The notes beneath the pieces were generated by a model. The model saw nothing but the letters and a program-made list of their open reading frames with translations. It had not been told where the DNA came from and ran no database searches. Both the position numbers and the translations under genes were made by a program. Shown in pieces: positions 5,896 through 11,419 of a DNA stretch of 28,161 bases. Every line of letters starts with the position of its first letter. Positions within the stretch are counted from its first letter, which is position 1. Location: IMG/VR virus record IMGVR_UViG_3300010883_000308, positions 1 through 28,161 of that record. One strand, written 5' to 3'. This stretch comes from a virus.

Positions 5896-6663
5896 ATGGA
5901 ATATTCATTTGACATAAAACATGCAGAAGCTTATGGCGTAGGAGAGTCCATTATAATAAAAAACCTTCAATTTTGGATTAAGAAGAACAAAGCAAATAAA
6001 TATTCTAATCATGATGGAAGAACTTGGACATACAATTCAACTATTGCATTTCAAGAGTTATTTCCTTTTTGGACTGTAAGTCAAATAAAAAGACTTTTAA
6101 ATTCTTTGGTTAGCCAAAATGTAGTTATTGTAGGGAATTATAATAAAGCAAAATACGACAGAACAAAATGGTATGCTTTTAAAGATGAAAAGCTATTTAT
6201 CGGTAATGTCAAAACCATTAGCTCAAATGAACAAATGGAACAGACGAAAACGGCTAATCCAATTGTCAAAATAAGCCAACCTATACCAGATAGTAAACCT
6301 ACAGATAGTAATACAGATAGTAAAAACAAATACTATAAAGATATGGTTGCTATCTACGATAGCTTTTGTTTAAAGCAATTTGATGCTCCTTGTAAAATTA
6401 ATGGAATGGAAGGTAAAGCCTTAAAGCAGATTATTAGTTACCTAATAAAAGTTTCAATAAATAAGGGTATGACAGAAGATAAATGTAAAACCAGTTTTGA
6501 ATATATTCTTAACAATTGGGATTCTTTAGATGACTTTACCAGAAAACAAGTGAAATTATCTCAGATTAACATGAATTTAATTAACATAATAAATCAGCTA
6601 AAAAATGGAAAAGCCACGCAAACCAAATCACTTGCCGAAGACATCCTCGCCAAGTACAGATAG
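5896..6663 (+). CDS. Winged-helix replication initiator / replisome organiser-like protein
   Basis: A 255-residue protein. The N-terminal part, about 1-95 (AEAYGVGESIIIKNLQFWI, RTWTYNSTIAFQELFPFWT, SQIKRLLNSLVSQNVV, then RTKWYAF), is the winged-helix arrangement found at the N-terminus of many phage replication initiators and organisers. A low-complexity polar linker with repeated DS/TDS units (PDSKPTDSNTDSKNKYYKDM, about 133-152) follows. The C-terminal domain (LKQIISYLIKVS, KTSFEYILNNWDSL) is likely to be for protein interaction. By analogy it binds the phage origin and recruits host helicase and loader; the phage encodes no helicase or polymerase. The linker repeats might hint at the origin being inside the gene, as in some phages, but I cannot show iterons. 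Confidence 0.65.
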   Translation: MEYSFDIKHAEAYGVGESIIIKNLQFWIKKNKANKYSNHDGRTWTYNSTIAFQELFPFWTVSQIKRLLNSLVSQNVVIVGNYNKAKYDRTKWYAFKDEKLFIGNVKTISSNEQMEQTKTANPIVKISQPIPDSKPTDSNTDSKNKYYKDMVAIYDSFCLKQFDAPCKINGMEGKALKQIISYLIKVSINKGMTEDKCKTSFEYILNNWDSLDDFTRKQVKLSQINMNLINIINQLKNGKATQTKSLAEDILAKYR

Positions 6664-6670
6664 ACAAATT

Positions 6671-7147
6671 ATGAGCCCAGTTGATTCTGGTTTCAATATT
6701 CAAGTCTTAAAAATGAAAATGTCTGACATAATAGATATTGCTTTAGTTCATAAACCAAAATCATTGTACAGACAATTTTTAGATAATGAAGAAATGACTA
6801 TTGATATTGTAAAATTAATGCTCATACAATTACAAGACTTTTATAATTGCAAATCTAAGATGTCAGATGCTCAGTTAACAGAATCAGCATACTTGATTTG
6901 TGGAGAGTTTAGGCATTTTAACTACTATGACATAGGGATGTGTTTAAAAGTCGCTAAAACAAGAGAAAAAGTATATGATAGAGTGGATGGAGGTATGGTA
7001 TTAGGCTGGTTAAAACAATTCGACAAAGACAGAAACGATTTGATTATGATAGAGCGACAAAATCAGAAAGCTAAACAAGATGGAGAATGGTCTGGACTGG
7101 GAGAAAGAAGCTCAGAAATTAGTTTGAAAAGTTTTCTGTCTGAATAG
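6671..7147 (+). CDS. Replication-associated protein, possible helicase loader
   Basis: A 158-residue helical protein downstream of the initiator-like gene. The ATG at 6671 is preceded by GACAAATTATG, matching the phage's usual start context. The in-frame ATG at 6605 would overlap the initiator by 59 bases and is less likely. The C-terminal half (YLICGEFRHFNYYDIGMCLK, DRVDGGMVLGWLKQF, then RNDLIMIERQNQKA) has the look of a conserved protein found after initiators in Bacteroidota phages. Its position suggests a helicase-loader or replisome partner, but there is no ATPase motif. Role inferred from context only. Confidence 0.6.
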   Translation: MSPVDSGFNIQVLKMKMSDIIDIALVHKPKSLYRQFLDNEEMTIDIVKLMLIQLQDFYNCKSKMSDAQLTESAYLICGEFRHFNYYDIGMCLKVAKTREKVYDRVDGGMVLGWLKQFDKDRNDLIMIERQNQKAKQDGEWSGLGERSSEISLKSFLSE

Positions 7148-7148
7148 T

Positions 7149-7179
7149 TAGTATATGTAAAATATATTTACTATATTTG
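7149..7179 (+). promoter_or_regulatory. Early promoter/operator element, copy 4
   Basis: Bases 7149-7173 are the same 25-base imperfect palindrome as copy 2, here followed by the fully consensus -7 box TATATTTG (7172-7179). It begins two bases after the previous stop. It drives the second block of small genes and, possibly by read-through, the nuclease-terminase block. Confidence 0.78.
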
Positions 7180-7207
7180 TAAGGAACAAAAACAAAAGAC
7201 ACTTATT

Positions 7208-7390
7208 ATGACAAACGAAAAAACTTACTTAATTAATGAAATCAAAGAAGATTTAAAAATCAAAATTGATTTGCTAGAAGCAATTAAAAATGGGTACAAC
7301 AATAAAGAGGTAATCCAAAACCTAGAGGATGTAATTGATGATTTAATTTTGTACTCAAGATTACAAATTACTAATATTTTAAAAGCCTAA
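7208..7390 (+). CDS. Small helical protein, unknown
   Basis: A 60-residue protein with two predicted helices (TYLINEIKEDLKIKIDLLEAI and NKEVIQNLEDVIDDLILYSR), acidic, probably a helical hairpin or dimer. First gene after promoter copy 4; start context CACTTATTATG. No family recognised. The stop is followed after two bases by the next ATG. Confidence 0.7.
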   Translation: MTNEKTYLINEIKEDLKIKIDLLEAIKNGYNNKEVIQNLEDVIDDLILYSRLQITNILKA

Positions 7391-7392
7391 TT

Positions 7393-7533
7393 ATGACAAT
7401 CAAAATCGGAAAATTTGCAAATACTTACATTCAAGATAAAACAAGTAGGTTAGTTTATCAAGGCGAGAACTCAAAAGTTTACTCTATAAAACTTCCTTTC
7501 AGATATTATATCTGCTTAACTCTAAACAAATAA
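7393..7533 (+). CDS. Small basic protein, unknown
   Basis: A 46-residue protein, MTIKIGKFANTYIQDKTSRL then VYQGENSKVYSIKLPFRYYI and CLTLNK. Basic and beta-rich. It begins with ATTATGACAATCAAAATC, the same 18 bases that open the gene at 7539; the two then diverge, which suggests duplication or recombination of the 5' end. The tight 2-base gap to the previous stop supports expression. Function unknown. Confidence 0.6.
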   Translation: MTIKIGKFANTYIQDKTSRLVYQGENSKVYSIKLPFRYYICLTLNK

Positions 7534-7538
7534 AAATT

Positions 7539-7724
7539 ATGACAATCAAAATCTTACAGAACAGAATATTCAAACTTCAAATGGAAGTAATTGAATTAAA
7601 TCAACAAACTTTAGAAACTTGTAAGTTTGATGATGTAGAGGAAACTTTAAAAGTATGGAGGGCTTTAAATAATTCCGTTGAATGCTTAGAAGATGCTCGA
7701 GTAATAATCCACCAACAAAAATAA
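7539..7724 (+). CDS. Small coiled-coil-like protein, unknown
   Basis: A 61-residue helical protein, MTIKILQNRIFKLQMEVIEL and on, with heptad-like hydrophobic spacing in ILQNRIFKLQMEVIELNQQ, so a short coiled coil is likely. A second helix (ETLKVWRALNNSVECLEDA) follows. Its first 15 coding bases are shared with the gene at 7393. Start context: AAATAAAAATTATG. No function can be assigned. Confidence 0.7.
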   Translation: MTIKILQNRIFKLQMEVIELNQQTLETCKFDDVEETLKVWRALNNSVECLEDARVIIHQQK

Positions 7725-7725
7725 T

Positions 7726-7938
7726 ATGAGCAATTTAGACCACCTATTCGGAGATGTAATGGGACAACTTCAAGACCTATTGCCAGACAGATTTAAAATT
7801 GTCGCAAAATACAAAGATGGAAAGTATGAAGAAATCGACAGAGCCAAAACTCAAAAGGAAGCTCTATTTTTAATGGAGGGATATAGACTGTCTTATCAAG
7901 ATGGATGGACCATAACTTATTATAACATTGAGAAATAA
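7726..7938 (+). CDS. Small protein, unknown
   Basis: A 70-residue protein, MSNLDHLFGDVMGQLQDLLP and on. It has an N-terminal amphipathic helix, then FKIVAKYKDGKYEEIDRAKT and KEALFLMEGYRLSYQDGWTI. The layout of a strand, a charged turn and an 'EALxxxxGYR' helix looks like a compact alpha/beta fold. It begins one base after the previous stop and its stop overlaps the next start (TAATG). No family recognised. Confidence 0.7.
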   Translation: MSNLDHLFGDVMGQLQDLLPDRFKIVAKYKDGKYEEIDRAKTQKEALFLMEGYRLSYQDGWTITYYNIEK

Positions 7939-8063
7939 TGACTTGGAAATACATTTTAAACGAAGGAGAATCACATTGTTGTGGGGCAATTGTATATGAA
8001 AATACTGATATTTGTTCAGCGTGTAAAGAGCATTGCGAAATCATTGAATATATGGATGACTAA
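7938..8063 (+). CDS. Small zinc-binding protein (CC...CxxC...C)
   Basis: A 41-residue protein, MTWKYILNEGESHCCGAIVY then ENTDICSACKEHCEIIEYMDD. It has five Cys and two His. The pattern CCGA...DICSxCKEHC is a known type of tiny phage protein likely to bind one zinc ion, with the ICSACKEHC block as the knuckle. It overlaps the preceding gene by one base (TAATG). Such knuckles commonly mediate nucleic acid or protein contacts; the specific role is unknown. Confidence 0.75.
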   Translation: MTWKYILNEGESHCCGAIVYENTDICSACKEHCEIIEYMDD

Positions 8064-8081
8064 ACTACTAAAACAATATAG

Positions 8082-8291
8082 ATGAAGATAAGAAGAAAGA
8101 TATGGAAGAAGTGGGGAGATGTTTCAGAGCAACAAATAGCTTTTGCTAAAGATGTTTTAATTGAGGAATTAGAGATGATTTCAACCAAATTTGTAATAGA
8201 AATAGGCGAAGATGGAGATTGCGACTATCAAAATGAGATAAGTCTTAACGATGTACTTGAAAGGATTATAGAACTAAAACAAGAGAGATGA
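8082..8291 (+). CDS. Small acidic protein, unknown
   Basis: A 69-residue protein with a strongly basic start (MKIRRKIWKKWGDVSEQQIA) and an acidic remainder (IEIGEDGDCDYQNEISLNDV, then ERIIELKQER). It may be a helix, strand, helix fold. Its stop overlaps the next start by four bases (ATGA), so the two are translationally coupled. No domain recognised. Confidence 0.7.
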   Translation: MKIRRKIWKKWGDVSEQQIAFAKDVLIEELEMISTKFVIEIGEDGDCDYQNEISLNDVLERIIELKQER

Positions 8292-8482
8292 AAAAAGGGA
8301 ATATATACAGAGTATGGTTTACTGATGAACTGGGAGAAGATTGTTACCTTGTAGCTGAGTTCCGTTCAGAAATTATACTTACACATTGTAAGCCAATACT
8401 ATCACAAGAAGCAAAATTAAGAGGTTTAAAGCTGGATATTAGAGTTATGGTGGTAGAAGATTTTAAATCAATTATCCAATAG
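8288..8482 (+). CDS. Small protein, unknown
   Basis: A 64-residue beta-rich protein: MKKGNIYRVWFTDELGEDCY, LVAEFRSEIILTHCKPILSQ, then LDIRVMVVEDFKSIIQ. Begins within the stop of the preceding gene (ATGA overlap). Alternating strand-like segments suggest a small beta barrel or SH3-like fold. No function can be assigned. Confidence 0.7.
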   Translation: MKKGNIYRVWFTDELGEDCYLVAEFRSEIILTHCKPILSQEAKLRGLKLDIRVMVVEDFKSIIQ

Positions 8483-8485
8483 CAC

Positions 8486-8671
8486 ATGGACGAATACGAT
8501 GAAAGAGAAAAGAAAAGAATACAAGCTTTAAAAGATGCTGGAATGGTTTACAAAACAAATTGGGAATTAGTTACTGGATGGAAAAAGACTGGAAACTGGT
8601 ACACTTACAAAGGACTTAATGACTTGTCAAGGACTTCTGGTAGTAAATTAAATGGAAAGACTTTATTGTGA
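8486..8671 (+). CDS. Small charged protein, unknown
   Basis: A 61-residue protein, MDEYDEREKKRIQALKDAGM and on, with a charged helical N-terminus and an aromatic/Gly C-terminal part (TNWELVTGWKKTGNWYTYKG). It starts three bases after the previous stop, and its stop overlaps the GTG start of the HNH nuclease gene by four bases (GTGA). It precedes the nuclease pair and could be a partner, but nothing shows it. Confidence 0.65.
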   Translation: MDEYDEREKKRIQALKDAGMVYKTNWELVTGWKKTGNWYTYKGLNDLSRTSGSKLNGKTLL

Positions 8672-8922
8672 AAAATCACACTAAAATATACCTAAAATAT
8701 TTTGACTATATTGCAGATGATTTCATTCCATGTGAAGTCTGTAACTCCAGAGCAGTAGACATTCACCATATTGAATGTAGAGGTATGGGAGGTTCAGATA
8801 AAGATAGGATTGAAAATTTAATGGCAGTATGCCGTAAATGTCACATCGAATATGGGGACAAGAAACAACATCTGGAGTGGTTACAAAAAACTCACTCCGA
8901 TAAAATCAAAAACAAAGAATAA
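8668..8922 (+). CDS. HNH endonuclease
   Basis: An 84-residue single-domain HNH nuclease starting with GTG, which overlaps the upstream stop (GTGA). Visible motif: the zinc ligand pairs CEVC (C22, C25) and CRKCH (C55, C58), the first His region VDIHHIE (H33, H34), and the Asn/His part ENLMAVCRKCHIEYGD. This is the beta-beta-alpha metal fold with a structural zinc. HNH proteins of this size encoded near terminase genes have been linked to DNA packaging (HK97 and related phages, established), usually directly next to terS/terL. Here about 2.1 kb of other genes intervene, so a role in packaging, in host DNA breakdown or as a free-standing homing nuclease are all possible. Confidence 0.85.
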   Translation: MKNHTKIYLKYFDYIADDFIPCEVCNSRAVDIHHIECRGMGGSDKDRIENLMAVCRKCHIEYGDKKQHLEWLQKTHSDKIKNKE

Positions 8923-9268
8923 GCAACCAGAGTATGAATTGCAAAAGGCAATTTGTCAATACTTAGGCTACAAATATCCCACAATTTTTTACAACGGAAG
9001 TGCTGGTGGAATGAGAACATTCCTATCGGTGGCTAAACGCATGAAAGCAACTGGTTATCAATCTGGATTTCCAGACTTATTTATCTATGAATCCAGAAAT
9101 GGTTTTCATGGATTAGCTATTGAATTAAAAGTAAAAGGAAACTATGCTAGTCCAAAACAAAAAGAAGTCCTCAGTACACTACAAAAGAAAGGTTATCGTG
9201 CCGAAGTATGTACTGGATTCGACCATGCATCAAGAGTTATTGATGAATACTTATCTAAATCAGAATAA
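8852..9268 (+). CDS. VRR-NUC domain nuclease
   Basis: A 138-residue PD-(D/E)xK superfamily nuclease of the VRR-NUC type, found alone in phages and fused in FAN1-like repair nucleases. Evidence: YELQKAICQYL (the conserved Glu helix), GFPDLFI (PD at about 74-75), LAIELKVKGN (E91-x-K93), then SPKQKEVLSTLQKKGYRAEV and GFDHASRVI. These occur in the order expected for the family. The ATG at 8852 lies 71 bases inside the HNH gene; no later in-frame ATG leaves the domain intact, so the overlap is real or a rare start codon is used. Such enzymes may resolve branched DNA such as recombination or packaging intermediates. Confidence 0.85.
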   Translation: MGTRNNIWSGYKKLTPIKSKTKNKQPEYELQKAICQYLGYKYPTIFYNGSAGGMRTFLSVAKRMKATGYQSGFPDLFIYESRNGFHGLAIELKVKGNYASPKQKEVLSTLQKKGYRAEVCTGFDHASRVIDEYLSKSE

Positions 9269-9270
9269 AT

Positions 9271-9459
9271 ATGTCTATACCGAAAGCAAAAAAGAATGAA
9301 TCCACGCAATCATTTATGTACAGATGTTTGTCTGACACTTTTATGATTCAAGAATATAAAAACAAAACTCAAAGAGTAGCAATCTGCTCATTAGAACTAA
9401 GAAAAAGAGATGAAAAAGTTAAAAATCAAAAGCTTAAAATCCAACAAAAAAAATCCTAG
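9271..9459 (+). CDS. Small RC/AIC-motif phage protein
   Basis: A 62-residue protein, MSIPKAKKNESTQSFMYRCL and on. The block ESTQSFMYRCLSDTFM ... QRVAIC (residues about 10-40) matches a short conserved unit (FMxRCMSDxxM...QRxAxC) seen as a small separate protein or at the ends of structural proteins in several phages. Cys19 and Cys39 could bind metal. The C-terminus is very basic (KRDEKVKNQKLKIQQKKS) and overlaps the ParB-like gene by 50 bases. Function unknown. Location suggests the packaging/modification block. Confidence 0.6.
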   Translation: MSIPKAKKNESTQSFMYRCLSDTFMIQEYKNKTQRVAICSLELRKRDEKVKNQKLKIQQKKS

Positions 9460-10201
9460 AGTAATAAGGGATGATAAATTTATAAAATTAAAAAAATCAA
9501 TTACTGAATTTCCTATAATGATGGAAATGCGACCTATTGTAATAGACAAAGACAACATTGTGCTAGGTGGTAATATGAGATTAAAGGCTTGTACAGATTT
9601 AGGGTGGAAAGAAGTTCCTACAATTTTTTATGGTCTTAAAGAATGGGAAGAAGCTGAATCTAAATTACCAGTTGAAATTCGTAAAACCTATGAAGAAAGA
9701 TGTGATGAGTTTATAGTAAAAGATAATGTAGGTTTTGGAGAATGGGATTGGGATGTTTTAGCCAATGAATGGAATAACAAACAAATCACAGATTGGGGTT
9801 TAGATGTCTGGCAAGATGATGCAGTTGATGAATTTGATGAAGCTGAAACAGAAAACGAATATTCAACTAAGATAAATGCCCCAGTTTATGAAACGCAAGG
9901 AGATAAACCAGAGGTACAAGAGCTTTTCAATACAGATAAATACAAGAAGTTTGTAAGTAAAATTGAATCAAGTAAAGTACCAGATGATGTAAAAGATTTC
10001 CTTATGGTTGCAGCAAGTAGGCATATCGTATTTGATTATTCAAACATTGCAGAATATTATGCTCACGCAAACAAAGATTTACAAGAATTAATGGAAGATT
10101 CAGCACTTGTAATAATTGATTTTGATAAGGCTATTGAGAATGGATATGTTAAGCTTAGTGAGGAGCTAAAAAATGAATACAAAAACACTTATGAAAAATA
10201 A
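9410..10201 (+). CDS. ParB-like nuclease-domain protein
   Basis: A 263-residue protein. The N-terminal 1-80 is a ParB/sulfiredoxin-like domain: NPRVIRDDKFIKLKKSI, RPIVIDKDNIVLGGNMRLKA (the GGNxR loop of the family), and GWKEVPTIFY. A middle section (GFGEWDWDVLANEWNN, WGLDVW) is common in ParB-type proteins of phages. The acidic linker and the C-terminal block (EYSTKINAPVYE, AASRHIVFDYSNIAEYYAHA, SALVIIDFDKAIENGYVKLS) form a conserved extension also seen in other phage ParB-like proteins. ParB-like domains in phages bind or cut DNA or assist DNA modification; genuine chromosome-partition roles need ParA, which is absent. It overlaps the glycosyltransferase-like gene, which suggests joint action. 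Confidence 0.78.
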   Translation: MKKLKIKSLKSNKKNPRVIRDDKFIKLKKSITEFPIMMEMRPIVIDKDNIVLGGNMRLKACTDLGWKEVPTIFYGLKEWEEAESKLPVEIRKTYEERCDEFIVKDNVGFGEWDWDVLANEWNNKQITDWGLDVWQDDAVDEFDEAETENEYSTKINAPVYETQGDKPEVQELFNTDKYKKFVSKIESSKVPDDVKDFLMVAASRHIVFDYSNIAEYYAHANKDLQELMEDSALVIIDFDKAIENGYVKLSEELKNEYKNTYEK

Positions 10202-11051
10202 AGACTTTGTAGCTTTTATACTTACACATGGAAGACCTAACAATGTAATAACTATTGAAAGTCTTAAAAAGTGTGGTTATACTGGTAGAGTAATTATTGT
10301 TATTGATAATGAAGATGAAACATCAGAAGAATACTACAAAAAATTTGGTAAGGATAATGTAGTAATGTTTGACAAATTAGAAATGTCAAAAACTTTTGAT
10401 GAAGCTGACAATTTTAAAGACAGAAAATCTATCGTATACGCTAGAAATGCTTGTTTCAATATTGCAAAAGATTTAGGTATTAAATACTTTATTCAACTTG
10501 ATGATGATTACACCACATTTAGATTTGCCAGTAATGAGAAAGAAGAATACATTACTTCAAATACTGCAATCAATAACCTAGATAATATTTTTGATTCATT
10601 ATTAAAATTCTACAAGAGTACAAGCATAAAAAGTATTGCAATGGCTCAAGGTGGAGATTTTATTGGGGGGATAAAAAGCAGAGTTTGGAAAGAGAAACTT
10701 CCTAGAAAATGTATGAATAGTTTTATATGTTCAACAGACAGACCTTTTCAATTTATGGGTAGACTAAATGAAGATGTAAATAATTACACTAAAAATGCTA
10801 GTTTAGGTCAGTTGTTTTTTACAACAGCACTTGTAAGGTTAGAACAAAAACAAACTCAAAGTAGTGAGGGTGGAATGACTGATATTTATTTAAACAATGG
10901 AACATACATAAAGTCTTTTTATTCTGTCATTTTCAGTCCCTCAAGCGTTACAATAGCTTTAATGGGAGAAATTAATAACAGACTACATCATAGAGTAAAT
11001 TGGAATGCCACAACACCTAAAATACTTGATGAAAAATACAAGAAAGTATGA
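10173..11051 (+). CDS. DNA-base glycosyltransferase-like protein (TAGT type, GT-A fold)
   Basis: A 292-residue protein with GT-A-like features: FVAFILTHGRP (12-22), VIDNEDETSEEYYKKFG, YARNACFNIAKDLGIKYF (89-106), then LDDDYTTF with D110-D112 as the metal/nucleotide-sugar binding triad, GRLNEDVN (196-203) as a probable catalytic region, and the end NRLHHRVNW. The pattern matches the TAGT (TET/JBP-associated glycosyltransferase) class predicted to add sugar to hydroxymethylated pyrimidines in phage DNA. I know this family by motif, not by alignment. No TET/JBP dioxygenase, thymidylate-synthase-like hydroxymethylase or kinase is visible in the window, so the acceptor base is unknown. The ATG at 10173 overlaps the ParB-like gene by 29 bases; an ATG at 10191 overlaps by 11 and is also possible. 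The stop overlaps the small terminase start. Confidence 0.75.
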   Translation: MNTKTLMKNKDFVAFILTHGRPNNVITIESLKKCGYTGRVIIVIDNEDETSEEYYKKFGKDNVVMFDKLEMSKTFDEADNFKDRKSIVYARNACFNIAKDLGIKYFIQLDDDYTTFRFASNEKEEYITSNTAINNLDNIFDSLLKFYKSTSIKSIAMAQGGDFIGGIKSRVWKEKLPRKCMNSFICSTDRPFQFMGRLNEDVNNYTKNASLGQLFFTTALVRLEQKQTQSSEGGMTDIYLNNGTYIKSFYSVIFSPSSVTIALMGEINNRLHHRVNWNATTPKILDEKYKKV

Positions 11052-11419
11052 ACAAAACCGAACAACATAAAAAAGCAATCATTGAAGCACTAGAGAAATC
11101 ATTAGGTATTGTTACTACGGCTTGTAAGAAAGTAGGTATCGGTAGGACACAATATTACCAATGGCTTATAGATGATAAAAAATTTTCAGAGGAGGTAGAC
11201 GATATTCAAAATATTGCTTTAGACTTTGCAGAAAGCCAATTACATCAACAAATAGGAGATGGTAACACATCAGCTACCATTTTCTACCTAAAGACTAAAG
11301 GAAAAAAGAGAGGATATATTGAGCGAAGCGAATTGGATGTGTCAACAGATGATAGAATACAAATACAGATAACACCTTTTGAAGAAACACAAGATAACAT
11401 TATTTCAGAAGCAGATTGA
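11048..11419 (+). CDS. terS: Terminase small subunit
   Basis: A 123-residue protein directly upstream of the large terminase. The N-terminal helices with a helix-turn-helix (GIVTTACKKVGIGRTQYYQW, residues about 20-39) would bind the packaging site on phage DNA. The central helical segment (DIQNIALDFAESQLHQQIGD) suits oligomerisation, and YLKTKGKKRGYIER is characteristic of the small terminases of this type. The acidic tail (ITPFEETQDNIISEAD) may contact TerL. It shares ATGA with the stop of the glycosyltransferase gene, and its end overlaps TerL by 41 bases. Confidence 0.82.
   Translation: MNKTEQHKKAIIEALEKSLGIVTTACKKVGIGRTQYYQWLIDDKKFSEEVDDIQNIALDFAESQLHQQIGDGNTSATIFYLKTKGKKRGYIERSELDVSTDDRIQIQITPFEETQDNIISEAD

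Noticed and set aside
6295-6330. GATAGTAAACCT/ACAGATAGTAAT-type repeats in the initiator gene as origin iterons
   Set aside because: The repeats are few, short and explained by the Ser/Asp/Thr-rich linker codons; origin function cannot be supported.
5896-7147. Phage lysogeny or integration module near the replication genes
   Set aside because: No integrase, excisionase or CI-like repressor was recognisable; the small HTH protein alone is not evidence.
2707-7179. CRISPR or minimal array reading of the repeated AT-rich elements
   Set aside because: The copies are over 1 kb apart, lie immediately before genes and carry a -7 box; they are promoters, not an array.
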